In this document: piece by piece, positions 26,207-35,527 of the stretch
Numbering within the stretch: position 1 is the first letter of the stretch
Layout of the letters: the number at the start of each line of letters is the position of its first letter
DNA from: CAJQHT01 sp038123275
GTDB taxonomy: Bacteria > Pseudomonadota > Alphaproteobacteria > Rickettsiales > UBA1997
Reading direction: 5' to 3'
Length of the DNA: 64,000 nt
NCBI GenBank assembly: GCA_038123275.1
Contig: JAYORG010000001.1
Span: forward strand, 1-64,000
Translations under genes and position numbers: made by a program
The notes under the pieces: model-generated
Seen by the model: only the letters and a program-made list of their open reading frames with translations
Database searches by the model: none
Told to the model about the DNA's origin: nothing

Positions 26207-28252
26207 ATGCCTTCAGTTACAATTAATGGTAAAACTATTCAGGTAGATGGCGACATCACTTTGATTCAAGCTTGTGAAATTGCCGGAGTTGAAGTGCCTC
26301 GTTTTTGTTATCATGAAAGATTATCAGTAGCTGGAAATTGCCGTATGTGCTTGGTTGAGGTTGAAGGTGGGCCACCAAAACCAGTAGCTTCTTGTGCTAC
26401 TCCTATTATGGATGGCATGAAGGTAAAAACCAATAGCCCAATGGTCAAAAAGGCGCGTGAAGGTGTTATGGAGTTTTTATTGGCTAATCACCCATTAGAT
26501 TGCCCAATTTGTGATCAAGGTGGTGAATGTGATTTGCAAGATCAGGCATATAGCTATGGTAGAACAGATAGTGAATTTAGTGAGCACAAAAGAGCCGTTA
26601 AAGATAAAAATCTAGGTCCTTTAGTAAAAACTGCAATGACTCGTTGTATACAATGTACCAGATGTGTAAGATTTATCACTGATGTTGCAGGTGTGGCTGA
26701 GCTTGGTGCTGTAAATAGAGGTGAGAATATGGAAATTACTAGCTATTTAGAAAAATCTCTAACCTCAGAATTATCAGGAAATATTATTGATTTATGTCCG
26801 GTTGGCGCTTTAACTTCAAAGCCATATGCCTTTAAAGCTAGAAGCTGGGAATTAAAGAAAACAACTTCAATTGATATAATGGATGGTGTTGGAAGTAATA
26901 TTAGAATTGATAGTCGTGGTTTAGAGGTGATGAGAATTTTGCCTAATTTAAATGAAGATATTAACGAAGAATGGATTTCTGATAAAGCTCGTTTTTGTTA
27001 TGATGCTTTAAAATATCAAAGGTTAGATAAGGCCTATATTAAAAGAGCTGGAAAATTAATACCAGTTTCTTTGGATGAAGCTTATCAAGCTATTATAGAT
27101 AAATTTAAAGACATAAAACCAGAAGAAATTGCTGCTTTAAGTGGTAACTTATCTGCCGTTGAAGACATATTATCATTAAAATTGCTTATGCAAAAATTAG
27201 GTAGTGATAATATTGATTGTAGAGATCAAAATAGCATAATTGATGCAAATAATAGGGCTTCTTATGTTTTTAATAGCACAATTAATGGTATTGATGAGGC
27301 GGATTCTTGTCTAATTATTGGCTCTAATATTCGCCATGATGCCCCAATAGTTAATGCTAGGATTAGAAAAAGATATCTTACTGGCAAATTAGAAATTGCT
27401 AAAATTGGAGTAGAACAAGATTTAACTTATAATACCCTAGATTTAGGTGATTCAATAGAGTCTTTAAAGGAAATAATTGATGGTACATCTAAATTTTCTA
27501 AAGTTTTAAAAAGCTCAAAAAAGCCAATGGTTATTATTGGCGGTAATGTATTAAACCAAGAAAATAGTCAAGAGATCATAACTTTAGTAAGTGAAATTAT
27601 TAAAAAATATAATGTAGTTACAGATAATTTTAATGGCTTTAATATTTTGCATGATAATGCTGCAATTGTTGGTTCTTTAGATGCTGGTTTTGTTTCTCAA
27701 GATAAAGATATTAATCGTGCCACAATTTTAGAGAAATGTTCTAAAAATAAGATAAAGGCTTTATATTTACTAGGTGATGATTCTATTAAGACAGATACAT
27801 TAGAAAATACCTTTGTTATTTATCAAGGATCACACGGTGATAAATCTGCCTCAATGGCTGATGTTATTTTACCAAGTGCTGCTTATACAGAGAAAAATGC
27901 TACTTATGTTAATATTGAAGGAAGACCTCAAAGAACTACCAGAGCTACATTTGCTCCAGGTGATGCTAAGGAAGATTGGCAGGTAATCTATACTTTAGCC
28001 AAAAAATTAGATATTGATCTTGGTTTTAATAATTTAGATCAATTAAGAGATATTGCTATTTCAATAAATCCTATTTTTGGCAACATTAATCAAGTTGCTA
28101 AAAATGATTGGGTAGATTTAAAAAAGGTAAAAACTGTTAATGATGATAGGGAAATAAGATCTAATCAGGGTAATTTCTTTAAAAATAATGTTATTGTTAG
28201 AAATTCTAAGATCTTAGATAAATGTCATAAAGAATTATTATCACTTTCTTAG
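26207..28252 (+). CDS. nuoG: NADH-quinone oxidoreductase subunit G
   Basis: Iron-sulfur subunit of respiratory complex I. The N-terminal ferredoxin-like domain has CYHERLSVAGNCRMC and further Cys for [2Fe-2S], then the His/Cys cluster HPLDCPICDQGGECDLQD, the [4Fe-4S] motif CIQCTRCVRF, and a molybdopterin oxidoreductase-like C-terminal region. The 681-aa length matches alphaproteobacterial NuoG. The rest of the nuo genes are outside the window, immediately neither upstream (ssb) nor downstream (rpsP), so this gene is separated from its cluster unless another nuo locus exists elsewhere. Confidence 0.97.
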   Translation: MPSVTINGKTIQVDGDITLIQACEIAGVEVPRFCYHERLSVAGNCRMCLVEVEGGPPKPVASCATPIMDGMKVKTNSPMVKKAREGVMEFLLANHPLDCPICDQGGECDLQDQAYSYGRTDSEFSEHKRAVKDKNLGPLVKTAMTRCIQCTRCVRFITDVAGVAELGAVNRGENMEITSYLEKSLTSELSGNIIDLCPVGALTSKPYAFKARSWELKKTTSIDIMDGVGSNIRIDSRGLEVMRILPNLNEDINEEWISDKARFCYDALKYQRLDKAYIKRAGKLIPVSLDEAYQAIIDKFKDIKPEEIAALSGNLSAVEDILSLKLLMQKLGSDNIDCRDQNSIIDANNRASYVFNSTINGIDEADSCLIIGSNIRHDAPIVNARIRKRYLTGKLEIAKIGVEQDLTYNTLDLGDSIESLKEIIDGTSKFSKVLKSSKKPMVIIGGNVLNQENSQEIITLVSEIIKKYNVVTDNFNGFNILHDNAAIVGSLDAGFVSQDKDINRATILEKCSKNKIKALYLLGDDSIKTDTLENTFVIYQGSHGDKSASMADVILPSAAYTEKNATYVNIEGRPQRTTRATFAPGDAKEDWQVIYTLAKKLDIDLGFNNLDQLRDIAISINPIFGNINQVAKNDWVDLKKVKTVNDDREIRSNQGNFFKNNVIVRNSKILDKCHKELLSLS

Positions 28253-28346
28253 GAATATATAAGTATTAGCTTGATAATTAAAAACTTTGGCTTAAAATCC
28301 GCCATCCTTTTTGGTTTTATAAATATAATTAATAGATTACATAGAT

Positions 28347-28814
28347 ATGAGTACTAGAATTCGCCTTTCTAGAGGTGGTAGAAAAAACGCCCCATTTTAT
28401 AGAATAGTTGTTGCTAATTCAACTTCTCCAAGAGATGGAAAATTTATTGAGAAAGTTGGAACTTATAATCCTCTTTTAGAAAAAGATCGCGTTACCATTA
28501 ACAAAGAAAGAATTGAGTATTGGCTTGGCACTGGTGCTACTCCAAGTGAAAGAGTGTCTATATTCTTAAATCAATTAGGAGTAAAAGGTGCTGATAAATA
28601 TAAGCCAGAATTTGAGCCTAGAAAAAAAGGTCATGGTGCTAAGAAGAAAGCTCAAGAAGCTGCTGCAAAAGCATTAGAAGATGCGGCTAAGAAAAAAGAA
28701 GAAGAAGCTGCCGCTAAAGAAGACGCATCAGAAGCTCAAGAAGCTCCTAAAGAAGAAGCTCCTAAAGAAGAAGCTCCTAAAGAAGAAGCTCCTAAAGAAG
28801 AAGCTAAAGCTTAA
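28347..28814 (+). CDS. rpsP: 30S ribosomal protein S16 with long repetitive C-terminal tail
   Basis: Residues 1-85 are a normal S16 (STRIRLSRGGRKNAPFYRIV, SPRDGKFIEKVGTYNPLL). The usual protein is about 80-100 aa; this one has 155. The extra part is a Lys/Ala/Glu low-complexity tail that ends in four copies of APKEE (encoded by a 15-nt tandem repeat, listed separately). Such tails exist in other alphaproteobacterial S16 proteins, though commonly shorter. rimM, trmD and rplS, its frequent companions, are absent here. Confidence 0.96.
   Translation: MSTRIRLSRGGRKNAPFYRIVVANSTSPRDGKFIEKVGTYNPLLEKDRVTINKERIEYWLGTGATPSERVSIFLNQLGVKGADKYKPEFEPRKKGHGAKKKAQEAAAKALEDAAKKKEEEAAAKEDASEAQEAPKEEAPKEEAPKEEAPKEEAKA
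28743..28802 (+). repeat. 15-nt tandem repeat inside rpsP
   Basis: Four perfect head-to-tail copies of GCTCCTAAAGAAGAA (28743-28757, 28758-28772, 28773-28787, 28788-28802), each encoding APKEE. Because the unit is a multiple of three, gain or loss of copies keeps the frame, so the tail length can vary between strains. Confidence 0.95.
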
Positions 28815-28884
28815 TAGAGTATTTTAATAGAAGTATCTATTAATTTCTCCTAATATTATTAGGTGATTTTCTTATAATAATTAA

Positions 28885-30138
28885 ATGATAATGTTTCTAT
28901 ATCGATTATTATCAGTATTATTATTTCCTCTAATTTACCTTTATCTAATTATTAGACTTATAAAAGGCAAAGAGGATAGGTCTCGTTTTAAGGAAAGATT
29001 TGGGTTTAATAGTCACAAAAGACAAGACGGTCAATTGATATTTATACATTCAGTTAGCGTTGGAGAGTCCAATTCAGCTATTTCACTAATTGAAACAATA
29101 TTAAAAAATAATCCACAAACTAATATTTTATTTACCTCTACTACTCTAACTTCTGCTGCTCAAATTAATAATAAGTTAAAAAACAATAAAAGAGTAATAC
29201 ATCAATTTTTGCCAATTGATGATATTTTTAGTATAAGAAGATTTATAAAATATTGGCGTCCTGATCTAGCAGTTTTTATTGAATCAGAAATTTGGCCAAA
29301 TTTAATTAATGAATTATCTAAAAATAATATTAAACTAGCTTTGATTAATGCTAGAATTTCTGCAAGATCAGCTAAAAGATGGTCATATTTACATCAAATA
29401 GGTTTTAATATTTTTAAACATTTCCAAATTTCTTTTGCTCAAAGTGAACAAGATAAAAAAAGATTAATAGATTTAGGATTAAAACATACTAAATTTATAG
29501 GAAATCTAAAATCTTGCGCTCAAATTCTTGAATTTAATGAAAAAGAGTTAAAAAAGCTTTCAAATCAAATAAAAGATAGGAAGTTATGGCTTGCATCTAG
29601 TACTCATAGGGGTGAGGAGGAGATTATTATTAGAATTCATCAAAAATTAAAGAAATATTATCCTGATCTTTTAACTATTATTGCTCCAAGACACCCTAAT
29701 AGGATAGATGAAATAGTTAAAATTATTCCAAAAACCCTAAATTTTGCTATTAGAAGTAAAAAAGAGGTAATAAATAAGGATATAGACCTCTATCTAGCTG
29801 ATACTTTGGGAGAATTAGGGTTGTTTTATAAATTAAGTGATATTTCTCTTATTGCTGGTTCTCTTAAGGATGGTATTGGTGGGCATAACCCTTTTGAAGC
29901 GTTAAAATTAGGTTCAATTGTTATTTCTGGTAAAAATGTTATAAATTTTGCGCAAATATATGATGATTTAGGGAGTAATAATGCTTGCTTGCTTGCAAAA
30001 GATGAAAAAGATCTATTCTCTTATCTGTTAAAATTATTAAAAGATCCTAAATTTAGGAGCAGCCTTAGAGAAAACTGGAAGAAAATGGATCAAGATAGTA
30101 GCGAAATTTTGCTAAAAATAGTGCAAGAATTAAAATAA
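28885..30138 (+). CDS. waaA: 3-deoxy-D-manno-octulosonic acid (Kdo) transferase
   Basis: WaaA (KdtA) adds Kdo from CMP-Kdo to lipid A precursor on the inner membrane. An N-terminal membrane-associating helix (LLSVLLFPLIYLYLIIRL) is followed by the GT30 domain with IHSVSVGESNSA, the acidic motif ESEIWPNLI, and ASSTHRGEEEIIIRIH and GIGGHNPFEALKLG. The length of 417 aa is typical. With kdsB at 59.8 kb it shows a Kdo-containing LPS, in contrast to Anaplasmataceae. ATG 28885 and ATG 28891 are both possible starts. Confidence 0.94.
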   Translation: MIMFLYRLLSVLLFPLIYLYLIIRLIKGKEDRSRFKERFGFNSHKRQDGQLIFIHSVSVGESNSAISLIETILKNNPQTNILFTSTTLTSAAQINNKLKNNKRVIHQFLPIDDIFSIRRFIKYWRPDLAVFIESEIWPNLINELSKNNIKLALINARISARSAKRWSYLHQIGFNIFKHFQISFAQSEQDKKRLIDLGLKHTKFIGNLKSCAQILEFNEKELKKLSNQIKDRKLWLASSTHRGEEEIIIRIHQKLKKYYPDLLTIIAPRHPNRIDEIVKIIPKTLNFAIRSKKEVINKDIDLYLADTLGELGLFYKLSDISLIAGSLKDGIGGHNPFEALKLGSIVISGKNVINFAQIYDDLGSNNACLLAKDEKDLFSYLLKLLKDPKFRSSLRENWKKMDQDSSEILLKIVQELK

Positions 30139-30219
30139 AAACTTGCAAAAATAAAATTATTATTTGAGAATACCGACTGTTTGGCATCTATTGTATTTTG
30201 TGGTTTCTAATAAAAATGC

Positions 30220-30248
30220 TTGCAAAAGATAAAATTATTTGCTATAAT
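30220..30248 (+). promoter_or_regulatory. sigma70-type promoter for virB2
   Basis: TTGCAA at 30220-30225, a 17-bp spacer and a consensus TATAAT at 30243-30248 stand 59 bp upstream of the virB2 start. It is among the best-formed promoters in the window, fitting a gene that must be made in large amounts. Confidence 0.7.
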
Positions 30249-30306
30249 AGATTCTAGTTCTTTATAAATTTTACATTTTTATTAACAACTTTAATTTAGG
30301 TGACTT

Positions 30307-30684
30307 ATGATAAATTTAATTCTTAAAAAAATATCTGCTTTATTCATTATAGCATTTTTAATAACACTTGCTCCTGTTATGTCAGGAAGCAATGATGCAG
30401 TTGCATCTGATAGTAGCGAATGGATACAAGTAGCAGAAACAACATATACTGCTGATGATAATGCTTTTGTTGATAGCTTATGCAGTATCTTTGAAATGGC
30501 CACTGGTAATGGTGGTAAAGCATTTGCGGCATTCGCAATTATTTCTCTTGGTATTGGTTTTTTTACGGGTAAAGTATCATGGGGTTTAATGCTTGGTGTT
30601 GCAGCTGGTATCGCTGCTATGTTTGGTGCTCCAACAATTGTTTCAGCAATTTCAGGAGAATCTGCATTTGATTGCGAGGAATAA
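30307..30684 (+). CDS. virB2: type IV secretion system major pilin VirB2
   Basis: A 125-aa protein with a signal-peptide-like N-terminus (about 1-33) and two long hydrophobic segments, the layout of VirB2/TrbC pilins. The GNGGKAFAAFAIISLGIGFF, then GKVSWGLMLGVAAGIAAMFG stretch matches rickettsial VirB2 in spacing and composition. Two cysteines (SLCSIF near 59 and DCEE at the end) flank the helices, as in other Rickettsiales VirB2. It is transcribed from a strong promoter of its own, with rpmB 29 bp downstream. virD4 is 8 kb away and no other virB genes are in the window. Confidence 0.82.
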   Translation: MINLILKKISALFIIAFLITLAPVMSGSNDAVASDSSEWIQVAETTYTADDNAFVDSLCSIFEMATGNGGKAFAAFAIISLGIGFFTGKVSWGLMLGVAAGIAAMFGAPTIVSAISGESAFDCEE

Positions 30685-30713
30685 TAATATATTAACTAAT
30701 AAAACTTTTCTAG

Positions 30714-31049
30714 ATGTCTAAAAGATGTAATTTGTTGAATGTATCTCCTATGAGTGGGAATAATGTTTCCCACTCAAATAGGAAAACTAAAAGACGTTTC
30801 CTACCAAATTTAAATAAATTATCATTTAAAAGTGAAGCTCTTGGAGTTAAACTAAACTTTAAGATTGCAGCTTCTACTTTAAGAACCATAAACAAATATG
30901 GTAATATTGATAATTTTTTAATTAATTATCGCTTTAACAAGCTAACTGATACTGCTAAAAAGTTCAGAACTAGCATAAAGAAAGCTTTAGTTAAAAAAGG
31001 TGAATTTGATAATTTAAAGGTAAAAAGTAGAAAAAAGGTTTCTGCTTAA
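30714..31049 (+). CDS. rpmB: 50S ribosomal protein L28
   Basis: The start SKRCNLLNVSPMSGNNVSHS, NRKTKRRFLPNL, and ASTLRTINKYGNIDNFL match L28. At 111 aa it is longer than the enterobacterial 78 aa but close to the alphaproteobacterial form of about 100. It lies 29 bp after virB2 and has a strong terminator behind it. rpmG is not beside it. Confidence 0.93.
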   Translation: MSKRCNLLNVSPMSGNNVSHSNRKTKRRFLPNLNKLSFKSEALGVKLNFKIAASTLRTINKYGNIDNFLINYRFNKLTDTAKKFRTSIKKALVKKGEFDNLKVKSRKKVSA

Positions 31050-31076
31050 GTTTGCAAATTTCGATAGATATGATAT

Positions 31077-31112
31077 AAAAAGCCAATCATGTTAAAGTAT
31101 GATTGGCTTTTT
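31077..31112. terminator. bidirectional intrinsic terminator between rpmB and the dehydratase gene
   Basis: AAAAAGCCAATCAT (31077-31090) pairs perfectly with ATGATTGGCTTTTT (31099-31112) around an 8-nt loop. T-rich tracts occur on both strands, so it can end transcription of rpmB and of the convergent gene at 31118. Confidence 0.9.
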
Positions 31113-31117
31113 GTGTT

Positions 31118-32050
31118 TTAAGATAAATTTCCTCCAGAGATCACAACAAGAATCTTTTCATTTTGAATCTTATTGTCGGTAATCCATTTACTGCACCCAG
31201 CCATTGCCATTGCTGCAGTAGGCTCAATTTTTTCTTGTAAAATATTAGTTAATTGTTTTGTCCAGTAAGATATTTCCTTTTCGCTAACTTCAATAATGTC
31301 ATTAAGTTGCTTTAAATAACAAAAAGTATTGTCACTTACGGATAATGTTCTAGCTCCATCTGCAATAGTATTTGGGCTATCACTAAAAGAAAAAATCTTA
31401 TTATTTGTAACTGATAGACGTGCATCATTAGCAATTTGAGGTTCTACGGCAAAAATCTTTGATTTTTTTTTATAATTTTGATTGGCTAGATAAATACCAG
31501 AAACCAAACCTCCGCCACCACAAGGAGCAAAGGTGCTATCAAATTGACCAATTTGTTCGACACTTTCTAAAAATAAAGTGCCTTGACCGGCAATTATTAG
31601 ATTATCAGCAAAAGGATGTATAAAATGGTAGCCTTCTTTAATTTTTTCTTCGGCTAATTTATTAGCTTTAGATCTTTTATCGGTAATTACTACTTTAGCA
31701 CCCAAATTGCGCATAGATTCTATTTTAAAGTGAGTAGTAACCTTGGAAGTATATATTAGTGCCTCTATGCCAAGTTTAGAGCAAATATAAGCAATTGCGG
31801 TACCATGATTGCCAGAAGTTACGGCCACAACCTTTTTTGGCAATTCTTCTTGTTCTTTTAAGTATAATAGGTGATTAAATGCTCCTCTAGCTTTAAAAGA
31901 TCCAGATTTCTGTAGATTTTCTAATTTAAAGAAAATTTCATTATCTAAGTCTTTATTTAAGAATTTATTTGAAATAATTTTAGTTTTATGAATATGGTTA
32001 GAAATTCTATTTTGAGCTTCTAAAACATTTTCAAAGGTTAAATCATTCAT
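31118..32050 (-). CDS. PLP-dependent threonine/serine dehydratase (or serine racemase)
   Basis: Fold-type II PLP enzyme of 310 aa. The cofactor Lys is in SGSFKARGAFNHL, the substrate Ser/Asn loop in TSGNHGTAIAY, the phosphate-binding glycine loop in APCGGGGLVSG, and the final Ser in VISGGN. It lacks the C-terminal ACT-like domain of IlvA, so it belongs to the short catabolic TdcB/serine racemase group. It could deaminate threonine to 2-oxobutanoate or interconvert serine enantiomers for the cell wall. It diverges from the M23 peptidase gene across 225 bp and ends at a shared terminator. Confidence 0.85.
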   Translation of the reverse strand: MNDLTFENVLEAQNRISNHIHKTKIISNKFLNKDLDNEIFFKLENLQKSGSFKARGAFNHLLYLKEQEELPKKVVAVTSGNHGTAIAYICSKLGIEALIYTSKVTTHFKIESMRNLGAKVVITDKRSKANKLAEEKIKEGYHFIHPFADNLIIAGQGTLFLESVEQIGQFDSTFAPCGGGGLVSGIYLANQNYKKKSKIFAVEPQIANDARLSVTNNKIFSFSDSPNTIADGARTLSVSDNTFCYLKQLNDIIEVSEKEISYWTKQLTNILQEKIEPTAAMAMAGCSKWITDNKIQNEKILVVISGGNLS

Positions 32051-32151
32051 TTATTGTATGCTTAATTAGGTTAATTAGTAACATTTATTCCTTTTAGTAT
32101 AAAATATGATTATATTTTTATATACAAGTTGGCATTAGTACAATATTTTTC

Positions 32152-32179
32152 TTGACTAATCTTGTTTAAAAGGTATACT
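32152..32179 (+). promoter_or_regulatory. sigma70-type promoter for the M23 peptidase-bactofilin operon
   Basis: TTGACT at 32152-32157 and TATACT at 32174-32179 with a 16-bp spacer lie about 97 bp before the proposed TTG start. The 5' leader between them is about 90 nt. Confidence 0.6.
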
Positions 32180-32275
32180 ATATATCAGTAGTTCTAGCCC
32201 TTGTTTCAAGTTTGATATAGAACTTTGAATAATGTTACTTAATTATATAGATAATTGATAAATGGGAGTAGTATT

Positions 32276-33463
32276 TTGTTTAGTATAAGAAGAATAAAAT
32301 TATCGGTATTATCGTTTCCAAAGTTTATGGCTTTATTGATAAAAAAGCTATTTACTAAAAAAACCTTGATATTAATATCTAAGGATAAAATTAGAAACTT
32401 TGAAATTAGCTCTTTTGCTCAAGTTCTTGTGCTGTCCTTTGTTGTTTTGGTTGCTAATTTATTTTATAAATCAACAGTTTATAATAAAATAATTAGTGAG
32501 AAATCTTTTAGAATTAGCAAGTTACAAAAGGCTAATAAAGGTTTTAATAGAGAGTTAACTCTAATTAATAGCAATCTTGAAAAAATTAATAGTTATTTTA
32601 TAACTGCTGCAAATTATGAAGGTGGTATTGATTCTAAGCATAATATTGGTCTTCATGATAAGCAGTTTGATCTTTTAGTTGCTGATTTAGATTTGGAAGA
32701 AAATTATAAAAAGACAGCTATAGAAATTGCTAGTGCTAATTATATTTTGGATAATGTAAAAGCTCTTGCTAAAAAACGTATTGCTAGTCTTGAGAGTAAA
32801 ATTACTGCAACAGGAATTGCTTTAAATGAAGATCAAATTAATAATAGTGAAAATGGCTTATACGACAGTGAGCTAGTGGCTTTATCGCTTAATACTGAAG
32901 ATGAGTTATTAAAACAAGGTGGTCCTTTTGAAGAAGCTGCAATTATTGATGGTGATGACATTAGTCAAACAATTGATCTTGGAACGGTGGATATTAATGA
33001 TGAAATTAATTATTTATCAAATTTAGAAAAATTTATTTATCATGCTCCATTAGCAAGGCCTATGGAAGATTATTATGTGTCTAGTGGTTTTGGCCATAGA
33101 GTAGATCCAATTAAAAAAGTTAGAGCAAGTCATAATGGCATGGATTTTGTTGGTGGTGAACATGCTAAGGTTCTAAGCCCTTCAGTTGGTCAAGTTAAAA
33201 CAGCTGGTACCTTTGGAGCTTATGGTAAAACAGTTATAATTGATCATGGTTATGGTATTACTACAAGATATGGTCATTTATATAAAATTAATGTAAAAAA
33301 AGGTGATATTGTTAAAAGGGGTGATGTTATAGCACTTCAAGGTAACAGTGGTAGAAGTACTGGTTCTCATTTGCATTATGAAGTAAGATATAATAATTCT
33401 CCTTTAAATCCAAGAAAATTCCTAAAATCTGGAGATAATCTTTTTAAAAGGGATGAAATTTAA
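32276..33463 (+). CDS. M23 family metallopeptidase (LytM-type cell-wall endopeptidase)
   Basis: An inner-membrane-anchored protein with one transmembrane span (about residues 48-68), a coiled coil (about 75-200) and a C-terminal M23 domain (about 275-390). The zinc and catalytic residues are in SHNGMDFVGGEH (HxxxD) and GSHLHYEVRY (HLH), with IIDHGYGITTRYGHLY between. I choose TTG 32276, because GGGAG at 32264-32268 is spaced correctly for it, over TTG 32255. The bactofilin gene starts 3 nt after its stop. M23-bactofilin pairs shape the cell wall in several bacteria, so this is likely a morphogenesis pair. Confidence 0.9.
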   Translation: MFSIRRIKLSVLSFPKFMALLIKKLFTKKTLILISKDKIRNFEISSFAQVLVLSFVVLVANLFYKSTVYNKIISEKSFRISKLQKANKGFNRELTLINSNLEKINSYFITAANYEGGIDSKHNIGLHDKQFDLLVADLDLEENYKKTAIEIASANYILDNVKALAKKRIASLESKITATGIALNEDQINNSENGLYDSELVALSLNTEDELLKQGGPFEEAAIIDGDDISQTIDLGTVDINDEINYLSNLEKFIYHAPLARPMEDYYVSSGFGHRVDPIKKVRASHNGMDFVGGEHAKVLSPSVGQVKTAGTFGAYGKTVIIDHGYGITTRYGHLYKINVKKGDIVKRGDVIALQGNSGRSTGSHLHYEVRYNNSPLNPRKFLKSGDNLFKRDEI

Positions 33464-33465
33464 TA

Positions 33466-33951
33466 ATGATAAAAAGACGTCTTTTTAGAATATTAAAATT
33501 AAACAATCAGGAAAATAAAAAAAATATCAATTATATGACAGTTATCAATAAATCAGAAACGCCTTCAATTTTGTCTAAAACTTTTAAGATTCAAGGTGAT
33601 ATTAAGAGTTCTGGCATTTTAGAAATTGAAGGTAATGCTAAGGGTACAATTAAAGGTAACTCAGTTATAATTAGAGAAGATGGTTTAGTTGAAGGTAAGA
33701 TAGATTCAGAATCTGTATGTATTCATGGTTCATTTAATGGTGATATTAAAGCTGATAACATAAATATTTTTAAGAAAGCTAAAATAGTTGGTAATATTGA
33801 GTATAAATCTTTATCAGTTGAAGATGGCGCTTATATTGATGGTCAGTTTAAAAGAATTGTTTCGGCATCAACTTCAACCACTACTACACAGGCTCCAGAT
33901 AATAAAGCTGCCAATGAAAATAAGAGTAATTCAAAAACAAAAGCTTCATAA
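33466..33951 (+). CDS. bactofilin
   Basis: Bactofilins polymerise into filaments without nucleotide. The central beta-helix domain (about residues 35-135) shows the expected repeat of short strands: IQGDIKSSGILEIEGNAKGT, then IREDGLVEGKIDSESVCIHG, then INIFKKAKIVGNIEYKSLSV. The N-terminus is basic and the C-terminus a Thr/Asn/Lys tail. Length 161 aa is normal. The gene is 3 nt downstream of the M23 peptidase, which bactofilin scaffolds commonly localise. ATG 33535 inside the frame is an alternative start closer to the folded domain. Confidence 0.9.
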   Translation: MIKRRLFRILKLNNQENKKNINYMTVINKSETPSILSKTFKIQGDIKSSGILEIEGNAKGTIKGNSVIIREDGLVEGKIDSESVCIHGSFNGDIKADNINIFKKAKIVGNIEYKSLSVEDGAYIDGQFKRIVSASTSTTTTQAPDNKAANENKSNSKTKAS

Positions 33952-34153
33952 TTTATAGTTTTACCATGCAATCAAAATTTTAGTTGCATTACTAAAAAAT
34001 CCCTTATAGACTTTAGAGCTCAAGCTTTTGAGCTTCCTTAACTTTTTCTTTTACATTTTTAAAATTAACGCTAAGGTTGCTACCAAAGCGCTTTAGTGTA
34101 TTTGTTGTTAACTTGTGTATAGTTAATATAATATTAATTAATAAATAATTTCG

Positions 34154-35494
34154 ATGGCTAGTAATTTAACAGTAATGGGTAATAAAGAAATTTTATTAGC
34201 AGCAGAAACCATTGCTCATGAAAAAGGAATATCACTTGACGATGTAATTGATGCAATGCAAGAAGGCATAAAGCTTGCTGCAAAAAAGAAATATGGCTTA
34301 CACTTATCAATTGACTGCCAAATTGACAGAAAAACTGGTCAAATCAATTTAATTAATTCATTAGAAGTTGTTAGTAATAAAATTGATGAAGAATTTAATA
34401 GTAGAACTCAAATTACTTTAGATGATGCTAAGCAAAAAGATAAATCCGTAAAAATTGGCAGCACCATTACACAAGAATTACCACCTATTGATTTAAATCG
34501 AGTGGTAGCACAGGTTGCTAAAAATGAAATTATTAAAAAAGTCAAAGAAGCTGAGAAAAATAAAGAGTATGAAGAATTTAAAGATAAGATTGGTGAAATT
34601 GTTAATGCTTCAGTAAAAAAAGTAGGATTAAAAAATATTGTAATGGAAGTTAGTGGTTTTGAAGCTGTTATTCATCAAACTGGCTTAATTGCAAGAGAGT
34701 CTTTTAAGGTTGGTGATAGAATGAGGGTTTATGTTGAAGATGTTAGAAGAGAACCTCATGGCGCTCAAATTTTCTTATCTCGTACTCATACAGAATTTTT
34801 AGTAAAATTATTTGCCCAAGAAGTTCCAGAGCTTTATGATGGCAATATAGAGGTTAAAGCAGTTGCTAGAGATCCTGGATCAAGAGCAAAAATTGCTGTT
34901 TATTCTAGAAGAGAAGATTTAGATATTGTTGGTTCTTTAATTGGAATTAGAGGTAGCAGAGTTCAGTCAGTTAGTTCTGAGCTTAGAGGTGAAAAAATTG
35001 ATATCATTAAATGGTCGCCAAATATTGCTGAATTAGTAATTAATGGTCTAACTCCAGCAAAAGTTAATAAAGTTGTGGTAGATGAAGAAAATGGTGTAAT
35101 TGAAGTTGTTGTAGCCGAAGATCAATTAAGCCTAGCTATTGGTCGTGGTGGACAAAATGTGAGATTAGCATCAAAGCTTTGTGGTTATAAAATTGATGTT
35201 ATGACTGATGAGCAAGAATCAAGCAAAAGAACAGAAGAATTTAATGAATCTTCTAGAATATTTATAGAGGCTTTAGACGTAGAGGATATAATTGCAAATT
35301 TACTTGCTGCAGAAGGTTTTTCAACTATTGAAGAGCTTGCCAGCGTTGAAACTAGTGAAATTGCAGGAATAGAAGGATTTGATGAAGATATTGCTATTGA
35401 GATTAAGAGAAGAGCTACTGAGTATCTTGAAAAAAATACTAAAGACAAAAGTACTAAAGTACAAGAGGCTAGTAAAGAAGAGGCTCAAGCCTAA
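34154..35494 (+). CDS. nusA: transcription termination/antitermination factor NusA
   Basis: NusA binds RNA polymerase and RNA. Domains in order: N-terminal polymerase-binding domain (1-130), S1 (about 135-205, VNASVKKVGLKNIVMEVSGF), KH1 and KH2 (about 210-345, GSLIGIRGSRVQSVSSELRG, AIGRGGQNVRLASKLCG), and a C-terminal helix-hairpin-helix region (about 375-430, LLAAEGFSTIEELASVE). Length (446 aa) is ordinary for the order. It lies 33 bp before infB. rimP, which commonly precedes nusA, is absent: the 202-bp gap upstream has only weak hairpins such as AGCTCAA/TTGAGCT at 34017-34034. ylxR is also missing. Confidence 0.95.
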   Translation: MASNLTVMGNKEILLAAETIAHEKGISLDDVIDAMQEGIKLAAKKKYGLHLSIDCQIDRKTGQINLINSLEVVSNKIDEEFNSRTQITLDDAKQKDKSVKIGSTITQELPPIDLNRVVAQVAKNEIIKKVKEAEKNKEYEEFKDKIGEIVNASVKKVGLKNIVMEVSGFEAVIHQTGLIARESFKVGDRMRVYVEDVRREPHGAQIFLSRTHTEFLVKLFAQEVPELYDGNIEVKAVARDPGSRAKIAVYSRREDLDIVGSLIGIRGSRVQSVSSELRGEKIDIIKWSPNIAELVINGLTPAKVNKVVVDEENGVIEVVVAEDQLSLAIGRGGQNVRLASKLCGYKIDVMTDEQESSKRTEEFNESSRIFIEALDVEDIIANLLAAEGFSTIEELASVETSEIAGIEGFDEDIAIEIKRRATEYLEKNTKDKSTKVQEASKEEAQA

Positions 35495-35527
35495 ATTTAG
35501 GATTTATCTATAATTTGAAGCTTATAT

